From: Microbacterium oxydans
GTDB taxonomy: Bacteria; Actinomycetota; Actinomycetes; Actinomycetales; Microbacteriaceae
DNA length: 64,000 nucleotides
Assembly (NCBI RefSeq): GCF_900095745.1
Contig: NZ_FMIR01000019.1
Location: 62,001-126,000 of the forward strand
Direction of reading: 5' to 3'
The stretch's first letter is position 1. Every line of letters begins with the position of its first letter. The translations under genes and the position numbers were made by a program. Shown piece after piece: positions 8,556-18,763 of this stretch. The notes beneath the pieces were generated by a model. The model worked only from the letters and a program-made list of their open reading frames with translations. It had not been told where the DNA came from and ran no database searches.

Positions 8556-9248
8556 GTGAACTCCCGAAACGACATGAACCCCGAACGACGCGACCTTTCG
8601 CTGGTGCCCGCAGCGACGGTCAGATCCGCGCGCACGGGCACTCGCCGATGGTCTCGCCGTCGTGGTGTCGTCAGCGTGTTCAGCGCCCTCGCCGTCGTCG
8701 GATTCGCGGGAGCGCTCGTGGCACCGACCGGCGTCGCACTGGCGGAGCCCGTGAAGTCCGACACTCCCGACTCGGCCTACTCGCTCGCTCTCGCCGACAC
8801 ACAGAACCTCACGGTCACGGTCAGCGGTGCAACCATCACGCCGGTCGAACGCGGGACGTTCGAGGTGTACGTGAAGCCGAAGCCCAAGCCGAAGCCCAAG
8901 CCGGCGGCACCGGCCGCAACGGGGTCGCAGGGTGGATCTTCCGGCGGCACCCTGCCTCCCTATTCGGGAGGCGGTGCACCTGCGGACTGGATGGCCGCTG
9001 CCGGCATCGCTCAGGGCGATTGGCAGTACGTCGACTACATCGTGTCGCGCGAGAGCGGCTGGAACCCGAACGCCACGAACTCGTCCTCGGGTGCGTGCGG
9101 CCTGGTTCAGGCTCTTCCCTGCAGCAAGGTTCCCGGTAACGGGTACGACCCGGTGGACAACCTGAGGTGGGCCACCGGCTACGCCACGGGGCGGTATGGC
9201 AGCTGGGCCGGAGCATACAGCTTCTGGACGAACAACCACTGGTGGTGA
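8556..9248 (+). CDS. Secreted transglycosylase-like protein with Lys-Pro spacer
   Basis: The product (about 230 residues) has an N-terminal basic region and a membrane or signal segment (about 30-55, ending ALAEP). It then has a short beta-like stretch, a KPKPKPKPKP linker, a Gly/Ser-rich spacer, and a C-terminal lysozyme-like domain of about 80 residues. That domain contains DYIVSRESGWNPNA (the ES pair with a likely catalytic Glu), GACGLVQALPCSK, and a final SFWTNNHWW. It resembles aggregation-promoting-factor or transglycosylase-like surface proteins that cut or bind peptidoglycan. The start is uncertain: GTG 8556 lies 10 nt after TAGACT (8540-8545), and ATG 8574 is the alternative. Two cysteines flank the QALP segment and may form a disulfide. 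Confidence 0.8.
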   Translation: MNSRNDMNPERRDLSLVPAATVRSARTGTRRWSRRRGVVSVFSALAVVGFAGALVAPTGVALAEPVKSDTPDSAYSLALADTQNLTVTVSGATITPVERGTFEVYVKPKPKPKPKPAAPAATGSQGGSSGGTLPPYSGGGAPADWMAAAGIAQGDWQYVDYIVSRESGWNPNATNSSSGACGLVQALPCSKVPGNGYDPVDNLRWATGYATGRYGSWAGAYSFWTNNHWW

Positions 9249-9257
9249 GCAGGAGCG

Positions 9258-9545
9258 ATGCCTCGCTCACGCCGACGCCCTCCTGCGCGCCCTGAAGCCG
9301 ACGACTCGTTCGATCGGATGCTCGCCGGCTGGAAGCGCTCGGAGACCCGTCGTGGCAGCGAGTGGACCGTGCAGCCGGTGTCGTCCGCTCAGGCGCAGAA
9401 AGAATACGTCTGCCCCGGTTGTGCGCAGCCGATCGTCGCGGGAACTGCACACCTGGTCGTCTGGCGAGCTGACGGTGTCTTAGGCGATGCTGCAGATCTC
9501 GCCGCGCGTCGGCATTGGCACACACACTGTTGGAGGATGGCGTGA
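9258..9545 (+). CDS. Small zinc-binding-type protein, function unknown
   Basis: This 95-residue protein has a basic N-terminus and a C-terminal metal-site pattern: EYVCPGC near residue 50, then RRHWHTHCWR at the end. CxxC followed by HxHxxC looks like a small zinc ribbon. I do not recognise a named function; similar short proteins are seen in other actinobacteria. AGGAG at 9251-9255 sits just before the ATG. It overlaps the following hydrolase by 4 nt (GTGA), so the two are probably cotranslated and may act together. Confidence 0.7.
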   Translation: MPRSRRRPPARPEADDSFDRMLAGWKRSETRRGSEWTVQPVSSAQAQKEYVCPGCAQPIVAGTAHLVVWRADGVLGDAADLAARRHWHTHCWRMA

Positions 9546-10264
9546 GCATGGAGATTCGAGGGCCGCTGGAGCTTCCCGCTCAGCGTGAGGATATCGAGCT
9601 GACGACTGCAGACGGTCTCACGCTGGTGGGCGAACTCTCCATGCCGGAGCATGGGTCGCCGGTGGCGACGCTCGTGACTTTGCACCCGCTGCCCACCGCG
9701 GGTGGTTTCATGGACTCGCACATCATCCGCAAGGCGGCAGCGAGGCTTCCTGCGCTCGCTGACCTGGCGGTCCTGAGGTTCAACACGCGGGGGACCACGT
9801 CGCCTCGCGGCACGAGCGACGGCGCGTTCGACGGCGGCGCGGCGGAGCAGTTCGATGTGGCGGCGGCCATGGACTTCGTCCGGGACCGGGCGCTCCCGAG
9901 CCCCTGGCTCCTCGGCTGGTCCTTCGGCACCGAACTGGCGCTCAAGTACGGTCGCGACCACGACATCGCGGGGACCATTCTGCTGTCCCCGCCGTTGCAT
10001 CGCGCGACGGACGCCGAGGTCGCCGCCTGGGCTGACAGCGATGTCCCGGTCGTCGTGCTGGTACCGGAGCTTGACGACTACCTGCGCCCGGATGAGGCTC
10101 GCGAACGCTTCGCCTCCATTCCCCACGCGCAGCTGATCGCTGTCGAGGGCGGGAAGCATCTGTGGGTCGGCGAGACGCAGACGCGCCGCGTGCTCACGGA
10201 GATCGTGGCAGCGGTGAACCCGTCGGCTCTGCCCCTGGCTACGCACTGGCCGCCGACGGACTGA
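9542..10264 (+). CDS. Alpha/beta hydrolase of the dienelactone-hydrolase-like type
   Basis: The 240-residue product has an alpha/beta-hydrolase fold. The nucleophile elbow is GWSFGTE near residue 120, the acid is in VPELDDYL, and the histidine is in VEGGKHLW. An early HPLPTAGG segment fits the oxyanion region of small cytosolic hydrolases. The substrate cannot be told. GTG 9542 overlaps the preceding stop (GTGA); ATG 9548 is an alternative start. There is no signal peptide, so it acts in the cytoplasm. Confidence 0.82.
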   Translation: MSMEIRGPLELPAQREDIELTTADGLTLVGELSMPEHGSPVATLVTLHPLPTAGGFMDSHIIRKAAARLPALADLAVLRFNTRGTTSPRGTSDGAFDGGAAEQFDVAAAMDFVRDRALPSPWLLGWSFGTELALKYGRDHDIAGTILLSPPLHRATDAEVAAWADSDVPVVVLVPELDDYLRPDEARERFASIPHAQLIAVEGGKHLWVGETQTRRVLTEIVAAVNPSALPLATHWPPTD

Positions 10265-10286
10265 TCGAGCTCCGAGGCTCCGCGCC

Positions 10287-11348
10287 TCAGAGCTCGTTCA
10301 TCCGCGGGATGAGCACCTGTCGATAGATGATCAGGATGCTCGCCGCAACGGGGATCGCGATGAGCGCACCCAACAGTCCGAGCAGGCTGCCGCCGGCGAG
10401 AGCCGCAACGACGACCACTGCTCCGGGTACGGCGACCGCGCGGCTCATGATGCGCGGCGAGATCACGTACGCCTCGATCTGCATATAGACGAGGTAGTAG
10501 ATGGCCGCGGCGATCGCGATCCCGGGGGACCCGAGCCCGGGGATGAGACACACGAGGACGATGATCGTGGAACCGGTCAAGGTCCCGACGAGCGGGATCA
10601 GTGAGAAGAAGAAGGCGATGATCGCGAGGACCGCCGGGAACGGCGCATCGATGATCGAGAGGTAGATGGCGCTGAGGACGCCGTTGATCACGCCCTGAGT
10701 CACCTGCCCCATGACGTAATACCCCACGGAATCGGTGATCTGCTCCGACAGGTCGATGAAGCGGTCGCGCTTCGACGACGGGGCGAGCTGGTAGACAGCG
10801 CGCTTGAGCGACGGCGTCGAGGCGGTCAGGTAGATCGTCAGGATGAGGACGATGAACGCACCGAACAGTCCGCTGAGCACGGCGCCGCTGGCGACGAGGA
10901 CGCCCTGGCCGATGGACCCGCCGATCTCGGCGAGGTTCGTCGTCAACCAGCCCGTGACATAGGTGAAGACATCATCGACGAGCAGGTTCGGGAAGGTGTC
11001 CTGCATCCACTCCTTGAGATCGGGGATCAGGTTGCCTCGTGACACGATGGCCGAGATCTGGGCGATGAGCTGCGAGATCTGATCCACGAGCACGGGGAGG
11101 ATGATCAGCACGATCCCGCTGAAGATCGCGAGGACCGCGAGGATCGTCACCAGCACGGCGAGCCACCGCGGGAGCCTGCGACGTTCCAGGAAGGACACGA
11201 GCGGATCGAGGCCCAGACTCAGGAACAGCGCCGTGCCGACGTAGAGCAGGACGCTGGAGAGAGTCTGCACGCTGTTGATCAGGAGGATCCCCAGCCCCAC
11301 GCCGAGCGTCGCCACGAGGGCGGTGCGGAACGGATTGTGGATCTTCAT
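10287..11348 (-). CDS. AI-2E family transporter (PerM/TqsA-like permease)
   Basis: The 353-residue product has about seven or eight membrane segments in the AI-2E transporter arrangement. Two lie at the N-terminus with the LFLSLGLDPLVSFLERRRLPRW segment split between them. There is a long soluble stretch, then the conserved GQVTQGVINGVL and LIPLVGTLTGS motifs and GGSLLGLLGALIAIPVAA near the end. The family includes exporters of small signals and sodium-proton antiporters, so the substrate is open. I start at ATG 11348 because GAGGAGT precedes it; an upstream extension lacks homology. It is convergent with the preceding hydrolase. Confidence 0.88.
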   Translation of the reverse strand: MKIHNPFRTALVATLGVGLGILLINSVQTLSSVLLYVGTALFLSLGLDPLVSFLERRRLPRWLAVLVTILAVLAIFSGIVLIILPVLVDQISQLIAQISAIVSRGNLIPDLKEWMQDTFPNLLVDDVFTYVTGWLTTNLAEIGGSIGQGVLVASGAVLSGLFGAFIVLILTIYLTASTPSLKRAVYQLAPSSKRDRFIDLSEQITDSVGYYVMGQVTQGVINGVLSAIYLSIIDAPFPAVLAIIAFFFSLIPLVGTLTGSTIIVLVCLIPGLGSPGIAIAAAIYYLVYMQIEAYVISPRIMSRAVAVPGAVVVVAALAGGSLLGLLGALIAIPVAASILIIYRQVLIPRMNEL

Positions 11349-11528
11349 GCGACGACTCCTCGAAACGGCTGCAGCAAGGTTATCCAGACGTCGAGCCACG
11401 TCGCGCGCGACGTGCCGGTTCAGCCGGCACTGCACGTGTACGTGGGCAACACTCAGCTGATTTCGCTAGTCTGAAATGTCGAGTGTTGCGTCGCGGGCAG
11501 GTGCCGGTGATGCGTGAGGAGACTATTC

Positions 11529-13466
11529 GTGCGTTTCGTATGGGCCGTGGTGGCCTTCGTGCTTGCCGCCGTGCTGATCGGCGCGGGGATCGCCCAGCGC
11601 ACCTTCGTGGGGCCCGACTCGCAGCAGACGCAAGTCGAGATCGATGAGCCCGCGCCGTTCGTCCTCCTGGACGGAGACGTCCTCCGGACGAATCCTGGCG
11701 TGCAGACGCTGATCGTGCGCGGTCAGGGCGACATCTTCGGCAGCTATGGCAGGACAGCCGACATGGAGGCCTGGCTCGCGGATTCCGACTACAACCACGT
11801 CACGGTGGACGACGACGGCGGCTTCGCTGTCGAGCACGTGTCGGCGGCAGAGGCTTCAGACGAGACCGACGGCGGCGACGGCACCGCCGAGGAGGGCGAT
11901 CCGGCGACGGGCCGCGATCCGCGGGGCTCCGACCTGTGGCTGGACTCCTTCCAGAAGGAGAATCGCCTCGTCGCGGACAACATGCAGCTTCCCGAGGGGA
12001 CGAGCATGCTGGTGGCCTATGACGGCACGGAAGACGCTCCCGATGACATCGTCGTCTCCTGGCCGCTCGACACGACGACGCCGCTAGCGGGACCGCTCAT
12101 GGTGGCCGGCGGTATCGTCCTGCTGATCGGACTCGTCCTGTACGTGCTCGGTATCCGCCACCAGCGTCGCGGACGCGGGCCGCGCCGAAAGGGCCCCGGC
12201 CCGCTCCCGGCGACCGAACCGATCGACATCGCGGTGCTTCCTCCGGAGGAGCGCGCGGCGATCGAAGGCTCGGCGGAAACGCCGACGTCTGCAGAACGCA
12301 CCCCCTCGGTGGATGCTCCGGAAACCGACACCGAAGACGCGGAGATCGTGGACCCCGAGGAGAACGATTCGAAGACGTCGATGCGGGCCAAGACCCCCGC
12401 GCGTCGTCGCCGGCTGCTGGCGATTCCCGCACTCGGGTTGACCGCCCTCCTCGCTGCCGGCTGCTCAGCCGATTCCTGGCCGCAGTTCGGTGATGCCTCT
12501 ACATCGCCTTCCCCGAGCCCGACCGTCATCGCTCCGGACAACCAGAAGCCGCCGGCGGTGACGGAGGCACAGGCCAAGCGCATCCTCCAAACTGCTTCGG
12601 AGACCTTGGTGGAAGCCGATACCGCAATGGACGTCGACCTCGCGGGGACACGTCTCGAAGGCCCGGCCCTCGCCGCGCGCACCACCGAATACGCCCTACG
12701 CGCGAAAATCGCGGACAAGGCCCCTCCGGCGGCGATCCCGACCGACGACGTCGAGGTCGTGCTTCCGGAAGCGACCGACGTCTGGCCGCGAACGGTTCTC
12801 CTGCTCTCGAAGAGCAAGGGCGACGACACTGTGCCGCCCGTGCTGCTGACGATGACCCAGGCGGATCCCTGGTCGAACTACAAGATCAGCAACATGGCCG
12901 AGATGGCGGCGGATGCCGTGTTCCCCGAGGTCGCCGCGACCTGGCTCGGAACCTCACTCGTCCCCGCTGACTCCGCCTTCCTCACCATCCCTCCGGCGGA
13001 ACTCGCACCAGCCTTCGCCGACGTGGTGGACGCGGGGGAGAAGAGCGAGTTCTACGGTCAGTTCGACGACCTCGCGCTGACGTTGGCGAAGTCCCTCACC
13101 GACAGCCGCCAGGTCATCGTGCAGGGGCTGGCAGACAAGGGAGCGGCCAAGACGTCCAAGGTGGCGTTCGACATGGCGCCCACGACCGACGAGCCGATCT
13201 CCATGACCACGCTCGACAGCGGTGCGATCGTCGCGGTCTCTCTGACCGATACCGAGACGGTGACTCCGACGTCGTCGGACGTGGTGATCCGGTTCGGAGA
13301 CAACGCAGAGGCCAAGGCCCTGACGGGCGCGACGGAATCTGCGAAGGGCGTCGAGACGACGTATGAGTTCCAGCTGTTCTTCTCGGTCCCCGCCCAGGGA
13401 TCGACGGAGCAGATCAGGCTCCTGGCAGTCCACCAGGACCTCCTTTCCGTGAAGGTGATCAAGTGA
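11529..13466 (+). CDS. Large membrane protein with an internal lipobox-like segment, function unknown
   Basis: The product has about 645 residues and no domain I recognise. It shows a first membrane segment (about 2-22), an extracytoplasmic part of about 160 residues rich in Asp/Glu, and a second membrane segment (about 185-207). A disordered acidic linker follows. Then comes a basic RRRR stretch with a hydrophobic run ending in LLAAGC (C312), followed by a Ser/Pro-rich spacer and a large soluble domain. The second half looks like a lipoprotein attached to a membrane protein. GTG 11529 is preferred because GAGGAGA ends 6 nt before it. TAGTCT at 11467-11472 is a plausible promoter element. It overlaps the thioredoxin-TPR gene by 4 nt (GTGA). 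Confidence 0.75.
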   Translation: MRFVWAVVAFVLAAVLIGAGIAQRTFVGPDSQQTQVEIDEPAPFVLLDGDVLRTNPGVQTLIVRGQGDIFGSYGRTADMEAWLADSDYNHVTVDDDGGFAVEHVSAAEASDETDGGDGTAEEGDPATGRDPRGSDLWLDSFQKENRLVADNMQLPEGTSMLVAYDGTEDAPDDIVVSWPLDTTTPLAGPLMVAGGIVLLIGLVLYVLGIRHQRRGRGPRRKGPGPLPATEPIDIAVLPPEERAAIEGSAETPTSAERTPSVDAPETDTEDAEIVDPEENDSKTSMRAKTPARRRRLLAIPALGLTALLAAGCSADSWPQFGDASTSPSPSPTVIAPDNQKPPAVTEAQAKRILQTASETLVEADTAMDVDLAGTRLEGPALAARTTEYALRAKIADKAPPAAIPTDDVEVVLPEATDVWPRTVLLLSKSKGDDTVPPVLLTMTQADPWSNYKISNMAEMAADAVFPEVAATWLGTSLVPADSAFLTIPPAELAPAFADVVDAGEKSEFYGQFDDLALTLAKSLTDSRQVIVQGLADKGAAKTSKVAFDMAPTTDEPISMTTLDSGAIVAVSLTDTETVTPTSSDVVIRFGDNAEAKALTGATESAKGVETTYEFQLFFSVPAQGSTEQIRLLAVHQDLLSVKVIK

Positions 13467-14392
13467 GTGAAATCTCTCCGACCGCGCTGCGCGGCGCGGT
13501 GGACCTGTCGACCCTCCGCAACCGGCCGGCGACGCCGCCCGAGGGGGCTCCAGCCCCCGGTGCGGTCGATGTCGTCGTCGATGCGACCGACGAGACGTTC
13601 GGGCAGATCCTCGAACTCTCGCGCACGGTTCCCGTCGTCGTGGATCTGTGGGCCGAGTGGTGCGGACCGTGCAAGCAGCTGAGTCCGATCATCGAGAAGG
13701 TCACTCGTGAGCTCGGCGGCCGGGTGCTGCTCGCCAAGGTCGATGTCGACGCGAACCCGCAGCTCGCGCAGAGCTTCCGCGCGCAGTCGATCCCGATGGT
13801 GGTGGCGCTGATCGCCGGGCAGCCCGTGCCGATGTTCACCGGTGCGGTGCCGGAGCAGCAGGTGCGCGATGTCTTCGCCCAGCTGCTGCAGGTGGCAGCG
13901 CAGAACGGTGTCACCGGGTCGCTCTCGGTCGACGCGGATGCCGATGCCGAGGCGTCGTCGACGCCGGAGGAACCGGAGCTTCCTCCGCTGCACGCCGAGG
14001 CGTTCGCCGCGATCGAGGCGGGAGACTATTCCGCCGCGATCCGCGCGTACGAGAAGGCCCTCGCCGAGAATCCGCGCGATGAGGAGGCGATCGCAGGTCT
14101 CGGCCAGGTGCGTCTGCTCGACCGCGTGCAGGGACTCGACCTGCAGGCGGCACGCGCGGCGGCCGCCGAGGGACCGCTCGACGTCCAGGCGCAGTTCGAC
14201 GTGGCAGACCTCGATCTCGCCGGCGGTCATGTCGACGACGCCTTCGCGCGTCTGCTCGACCTGTTCGCCCAGCTGCCGTCCGACCAGCGCACCCCGGTAC
14301 GGGAACGGCTGATCGAGCTGTTCGGCCTCATCGGCACGGGCGACCCGCGAGTGGTGGCCGCCAGGAACCGGCTTTCTTCGCTCCTGTTCTAG
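13463..14392 (+). CDS. Thioredoxin-TPR co-chaperone (CnoX/YbbN-like)
   Basis: The 309-residue product has a thioredoxin domain (about 40-145) with the intact active site W66-C-G-P-C70. A TPR-like helical C-terminus follows (about 175-305), including EAFAAIEAGDYSAAIRAYEKAL. This matches the CnoX/YbbN family, which holds chlorine- or oxidation-damaged proteins and passes them to chaperones. E. coli CnoX has lost the second Cys function, whereas here both are present, so disulfide chemistry is possible. It has no signal peptide. GTG 13463 overlaps the upstream stop (GTGA). It is convergent with glgB, with only 28 nt between them. Confidence 0.88.
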   Translation: MSEISPTALRGAVDLSTLRNRPATPPEGAPAPGAVDVVVDATDETFGQILELSRTVPVVVDLWAEWCGPCKQLSPIIEKVTRELGGRVLLAKVDVDANPQLAQSFRAQSIPMVVALIAGQPVPMFTGAVPEQQVRDVFAQLLQVAAQNGVTGSLSVDADADAEASSTPEEPELPPLHAEAFAAIEAGDYSAAIRAYEKALAENPRDEEAIAGLGQVRLLDRVQGLDLQAARAAAAEGPLDVQAQFDVADLDLAGGHVDDAFARLLDLFAQLPSDQRTPVRERLIELFGLIGTGDPRVVAARNRLSSLLF

Positions 14393-14420
14393 CCGTCGGA
14401 GGTTCCGGCGCGCGTCCCCG

Positions 14421-16625
14421 TCATCCGTGGCTCACGGTAGGCACGTGGGGGTCCGACTGGTGGCGTAGCCACAGCGTCGACAGCGCAGGAAGGGTCATCG
14501 TCGCGGTCGGGGCGCTACCGTCCTCACCGGCGGCGAAGACCATGCCCAGGTTCCCCGAACCTCGTCCGCCGTACTCGGCGGCGTCGGTGTTGAGCACTTC
14601 CTGCCAGACACCGTCCTGCGGAAGCGCGAGTCGATATCCCGCACGCTCGACCCCGGCGAAGTTGCTCACGACGACGAGGCGTCCGCCGTGGGCATCCCGC
14701 CGCTCGAAGGCGATCACGGTCGGGTCCCAGCTGGGCGCACCGAGGCGGTGGAAAGACGATCCGTCGTTGTCCCGCGCCCACAGGGGGGATTGAGATCTGT
14801 AGGCGCGGTTCATCGCGCCGACGAAGTCCTGCAGCTGCGCGTGCGACGGCTGGTCGAGGAGCCACCAATCCAGCTCACGCCCTTCGGACCACTCGGCGAG
14901 CTGACCGAACTCCTGGCCCATGAACAGGAGCTTCTTCCCGGGGTGCCCCCACATGTAGGCGAGGTACGCGCGGACGTTCGCGAGCTTGTGCCAGTGGTCG
15001 CCGGGCATCTTCGCCATCAGGCTGCCCTTGCCGTGCACGACTTCGTCGTGACTGATCGGCAGCAGGTAATTCTCGCCGAAGGCGTAGACGAAGGAGAAGG
15101 TCATCTCGCCCTCGTGGTGCGCGCGGTACATCGGGTCGCGAGAGATGTACTGGAGCGAGTCGTTCATCCAGCCCATGTTCCACTTGAAACCGAACCCCAG
15201 GCCGGCGTGGTCGGTGGGTGCGGTGACGCCGGGGAAGCTGGTCGACTCCTCGGCGATCATCATGATCCCCGGGTGCAGTCGGTAGGCCGTGGCGTTCACC
15301 TCCTGCAAGAACCGGATCGCCTCGAGATTCTCCCGGCCACCGTGGATGTTCGGTTCCCATTCGCCGGCTTCGCGGGAGTAGTCGAGGTAGAGCATCGACG
15401 CGACCGCGTCGACGCGCAGCCCGTCGACATGGAACTCCCTGAACCAGTACAGCGCATTGGCCACGAGGAATCCCCGAACCTCCGGACGCCCGTAGTCGAA
15501 GATGAGCGTGCCCCAGTCCTGGTGCTCGCCACGGCGGGGATCGGGGTGCTCGTACAGGGGCTGGCCGTCGAAGCGCGCGAGAGCGAAGGCGTCTTTCGGG
15601 AAGTGCCCGGGAACCCAGTCCATGATCACGCCGATGCCGGCCTGGTGCAGCCGATCGATCAGATACCTCAGGTCGTCCGGGGTGCCGAACCGGCTCGTGG
15701 GCGCGTAGTAGCCGCTGACCTGGTACCCCCAGGAACCTCCGAACGGGTGCTCCGCCAACGGCATGAACTCGACATGGGTGAATCCGGCATCCGTGACGTG
15801 CTGGATCAGCGGCTCGGCGATGTCCCGGTACCCGAGGCCCTCACGCCAGGAGCCGACGTGGATCTCGTAGACCGACAGCGGCTGCGCGACGGCGTGGGTC
15901 GCGGCACGACGGGTCATCCATGCGCCGTCCGCCCACTCGTACGACGACGAGGTCACGACGGACGCCGTGTTCGGCGGCACCTCGGCGGCGAGCGCCATCG
16001 GATCGGCTTTGAGTATCCAGGCGCCGTCGCGGGTGCGGAGCTGATACTTGTACCGCGTGCCTAGGGGGAGGCCGGGGATGAAGAGCTCCCAGACTCCGCT
16101 CACGCCCATCGAGCGCATGGCGTGGGCGTCGCCGTTCCAGTCGTTGTGGTCGCCGACGACGCGCACGGCTGTGGCGTTGGGAGCCCAGACGGCGAACGCG
16201 ACGCCCTGCTCGCCGTCCCACGTGCGCGGGTGCGCACCCAGCGCCTCCCAGAGGCGTTCATGCCGCCCCTCGGCGATCAGATGGAGGTCGAGGTCTCCAA
16301 GGGTCGGACGGTGTCGATACGGATCGCCGGAGAGCGTCTCCTCGTGATCCGCGTACCGCGTGGCCAGCCGATAGGGGAGAGGGGGACCGACGTGCTGCGC
16401 CTCCCAGATTCCCTGCGCCACGTGCGCGAGCTCGAGTCGGCTGCCGTCGCCGAACACCGCTGCCACCCCGGCGGCGAGCGGCCGTCGGGCGCGGATGACG
16501 GTGACCGTGCGGTCGGCCGCGTCTTTGTGGGAGTGTGCGCCGAGGACGGCGTGCGGATCGTGGTGCGTGGCCGAGGAGATCGCCTCCCACTCGGTGGATG
16601 CGGCGACATCTTCTGTGTAGCTCAT
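14421..16625 (-). CDS. glgB: 1,4-alpha-glucan branching enzyme GlgB
   Basis: The 734-residue GH13 enzyme has N-terminal CBM48/N1 domains (about 1-220) and a catalytic barrel. The barrel shows [10 protein letters not shown] (nucleophile Asp), MIAEEST (general acid Glu) and [23 protein letters not shown] branching-enzyme residues are also present. It adds alpha-1,6 branches to linear alpha-glucan. ATG 16625 is set by a GAGGGAG site and by the ATGA overlap with glgE. It is the last gene of glgX-glgE-glgB, so it acts directly on glucan made by the GlgE maltosyltransferase. Confidence 0.97.
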   Translation of the reverse strand: MSYTEDVAASTEWEAISSATHHDPHAVLGAHSHKDAADRTVTVIRARRPLAAGVAAVFGDGSRLELAHVAQGIWEAQHVGPPLPYRLATRYADHEETLSGDPYRHRPTLGDLDLHLIAEGRHERLWEALGAHPRTWDGEQGVAFAVWAPNATAVRVVGDHNDWNGDAHAMRSMGVSGVWELFIPGLPLGTRYKYQLRTRDGAWILKADPMALAAEVPPNTASVVTSSSYEWADGAWMTRRAATHAVAQPLSVYEIHVGSWREGLGYRDIAEPLIQHVTDAGFTHVEFMPLAEHPFGGSWGYQVSGYYAPTSRFGTPDDLRYLIDRLHQAGIGVIMDWVPGHFPKDAFALARFDGQPLYEHPDPRRGEHQDWGTLIFDYGRPEVRGFLVANALYWFREFHVDGLRVDAVASMLYLDYSREAGEWEPNIHGGRENLEAIRFLQEVNATAYRLHPGIMMIAEESTSFPGVTAPTDHAGLGFGFKWNMGWMNDSLQYISRDPMYRAHHEGEMTFSFVYAFGENYLLPISHDEVVHGKGSLMAKMPGDHWHKLANVRAYLAYMWGHPGKKLLFMGQEFGQLAEWSEGRELDWWLLDQPSHAQLQDFVGAMNRAYRSQSPLWARDNDGSSFHRLGAPSWDPTVIAFERRDAHGGRLVVVSNFAGVERAGYRLALPQDGVWQEVLNTDAAEYGGRGSGNLGMVFAAGEDGSAPTATMTLPALSTLWLRHQSDPHVPTVSHG

Positions 16626-18763
16626 GCTCGCTCCCTCACCTTCAGGATGTGCACCGGCTCGGCGAAGGCGTCGAGCCGCACGTAGTTGTGATCGTTCCAG
16701 GTCCAGACGGCTCCGGTGAGCAGGTCCTCGACCTCGAACGGATCGCCGAGCGGAATGCCCCATTGGGTGCTGTCGAGGTGCACGGTCGTCTCGCGTACGG
16801 AGTGCGGGTCGACGTTCGCCACCACGATGACGGTATCCGCGCGTCCAGTACCGGTGAACGGCGCGGGGAGGTGCTTGCTGTACACGAGGACGGCATCGTC
16901 GTCGCTCCAGTGCGCCCGGAAGTTCCTGAGTTGCCGGAGTGCGGGGTGAGCCGCGCGGATCTCGTTGAGCCGCCGCAGCAGGGGAGCGAGCGATTCGCCG
17001 CGGGCCTCCGCGCCCGACCAGTCGCGGAACTTGAACTCGTACTTCTCATTGTCGATGTTCTCTTCGGAGCCCGGCCGTGCCACGTTCTCGAAGAGCTCGT
17101 AGCCGGCGTACACCCCGTACACGGGCCCTGCCGTGGCGGCGATGCAGGCTCGGATTCGGTATGCCGCACGACCGCCGAACTGCAGGTATTCGGTCAGGAT
17201 GTCATGCGTGTTCACGAAGAGGTTGGGCCTCATGTAGTCCGAGGTCTCCTGCGATACGGAGGTGAGGAATTCCTCCAGCTCGCTCTTGGTGTTCCGCCAC
17301 GTGAAGTAGCTGTAGCTCTGCTGGAATCCGACGGCGGCCAGGGCGCGCATGACGGCGGGGCGGGTGAAGGCTTCGGCGAGGAAGATCACGTCCGGATCCA
17401 CGGTGTTGATCTCACGGATCAACCACTCCCAGAACTGCAGGGGTTTGGTGTGGGGGTTGTCGACCCGGAAGATCTTCACCCCTTGAGCCACCCAGTGCCG
17501 CACGACCCGCAACATCTCGGCTGCGATGCCCTCGGGGTCGTTGTCGAAGTTGAGCGGGTAGATGTCCTGGTACTTCTTCGGCGGGTTCTCGGCATACGCG
17601 ATGGTGCCGTCGGGGAGGGTCGTGAACCATTCGGCATGCTCACTCACCCAGGGGTGGTCCGGGGACGCCTGGAGCGCGAGGTCGAGTGCGACCTCGAGAC
17701 CGTTTCCCTGAGCCGCGCGCACGAAGGCGCGGAAGTCGGCGGCGGATCCCAGGTCGGGGTGGATCGCGTCGTGGCCGCCGTCGGTGGAGCCGATCGCATA
17801 CGGGGACCCGGGATCGCCGGGCTCTGCGGTGAGGGTGTTGTTGCGCCCCTTGCGGTTGGTGGTCCCGATCGGGTGGATCGGAACCAGGTACACCACGTCG
17901 AAACCCATCGCGGCGACCTCCGGCAGACGCTTGGTCGCCGTGCGGAACGTCCCGCTCTTCACCGTGCCGTCCTTGAGCCGCTTGGCCCCCTCTGATCGCG
18001 GGAAGAACTCGTACCAGGCACCGACGCCCGCCGCGCGACGGTCCACGTTGAGCGTGTGCTGCTCGGTGGCGGAGCGCAGAGTCGTCAGGGGACGGGCCCG
18101 GAAGATGTCGGCCAGACCGGCATCGGTGGACAGCGCGAACGCCGTCGCGCCGCCCCCACTCTCCAGCGACCCGGCGTCCGCGAGCAGACGCTTCCGCTGC
18201 GCCGCGGGGCGATCCTTCTCCGTGGCGGCCCTCGTGAGTAGCTCTGCTCCGAGCGCGGCCATCACCGGTACATCGACACCGGCAGCGACCTTCAATTCCG
18301 CGGCGTGAGCCCAAGTCGCGAAGTCGTCGGAGAAGGCTTCGAATCGGTAGCGCCACGCACCCTGCTCGTCGAGCGCGATCTCGGCCGACCATCGGTCCGT
18401 GCCGTCTTTCCGGGCGGTCAGCCGGTGCAGGCTCTCCTCGCCCGACGGCGACGTGAGGCGCACATGCACACCGATGATGTCGTGCCCTTCGCGGAACGAG
18501 ACCACGGTGAACGGGACGACCTCGCCCACGAACGCCTTCGGCGAGAAGCCGCCGGGCACAGCGGGGGTCGGATCGAGCAGTGGGATGCGGGTGGAGCGAA
18601 GCGAGCCCGGCACGTCCGCATCGCCGAAGGCGCGCGTCGGGATCTGAGTGGGGCTCCGAAGAGCCGAGGACCGAGTACCAGCACGTGCAGCCACATCCCG
18701 AATGTACCGCGCCGACGTGGTCGCGGGTAGCGCGCCGCGTGGTGCGTCGGGAGCCGGGCTCAT
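16622..18763 (-). CDS. glgE: Alpha-1,4-glucan:maltose-1-phosphate maltosyltransferase GlgE
   Basis: The 713-residue GH13_3 protein has the GlgE features [18 protein letters not shown] (nucleophile Asp), [10 protein letters not shown] (acid Glu) and [16 protein letters not shown]. It also has an N-terminal domain with the PVSFRE/GHD-type region. GlgE uses maltose-1-phosphate to lengthen alpha-glucan. That donor comes from trehalose through TreS and Pep2/Mak, or from GlgM, none of which is in this window. ATG 18763 overlaps the glgX stop (ATGA), and its own stop overlaps the glgB start. The N-terminal 45 residues are Ala/Arg-rich and poorly conserved. Confidence 0.96.
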   Translation of the reverse strand: MSPAPDAPRGALPATTSARYIRDVAARAGTRSSALRSPTQIPTRAFGDADVPGSLRSTRIPLLDPTPAVPGGFSPKAFVGEVVPFTVVSFREGHDIIGVHVRLTSPSGEESLHRLTARKDGTDRWSAEIALDEQGAWRYRFEAFSDDFATWAHAAELKVAAGVDVPVMAALGAELLTRAATEKDRPAAQRKRLLADAGSLESGGGATAFALSTDAGLADIFRARPLTTLRSATEQHTLNVDRRAAGVGAWYEFFPRSEGAKRLKDGTVKSGTFRTATKRLPEVAAMGFDVVYLVPIHPIGTTNRKGRNNTLTAEPGDPGSPYAIGSTDGGHDAIHPDLGSAADFRAFVRAAQGNGLEVALDLALQASPDHPWVSEHAEWFTTLPDGTIAYAENPPKKYQDIYPLNFDNDPEGIAAEMLRVVRHWVAQGVKIFRVDNPHTKPLQFWEWLIREINTVDPDVIFLAEAFTRPAVMRALAAVGFQQSYSYFTWRNTKSELEEFLTSVSQETSDYMRPNLFVNTHDILTEYLQFGGRAAYRIRACIAATAGPVYGVYAGYELFENVARPGSEENIDNEKYEFKFRDWSGAEARGESLAPLLRRLNEIRAAHPALRQLRNFRAHWSDDDAVLVYSKHLPAPFTGTGRADTVIVVANVDPHSVRETTVHLDSTQWGIPLGDPFEVEDLLTGAVWTWNDHNYVRLDAFAEPVHILKVRERA

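Noticed and set aside
8871..8910. Short direct repeat coding Lys-Pro
   Set aside because: It is an in-frame spacer of a cell-wall protein, not a CRISPR or mobile repeat.
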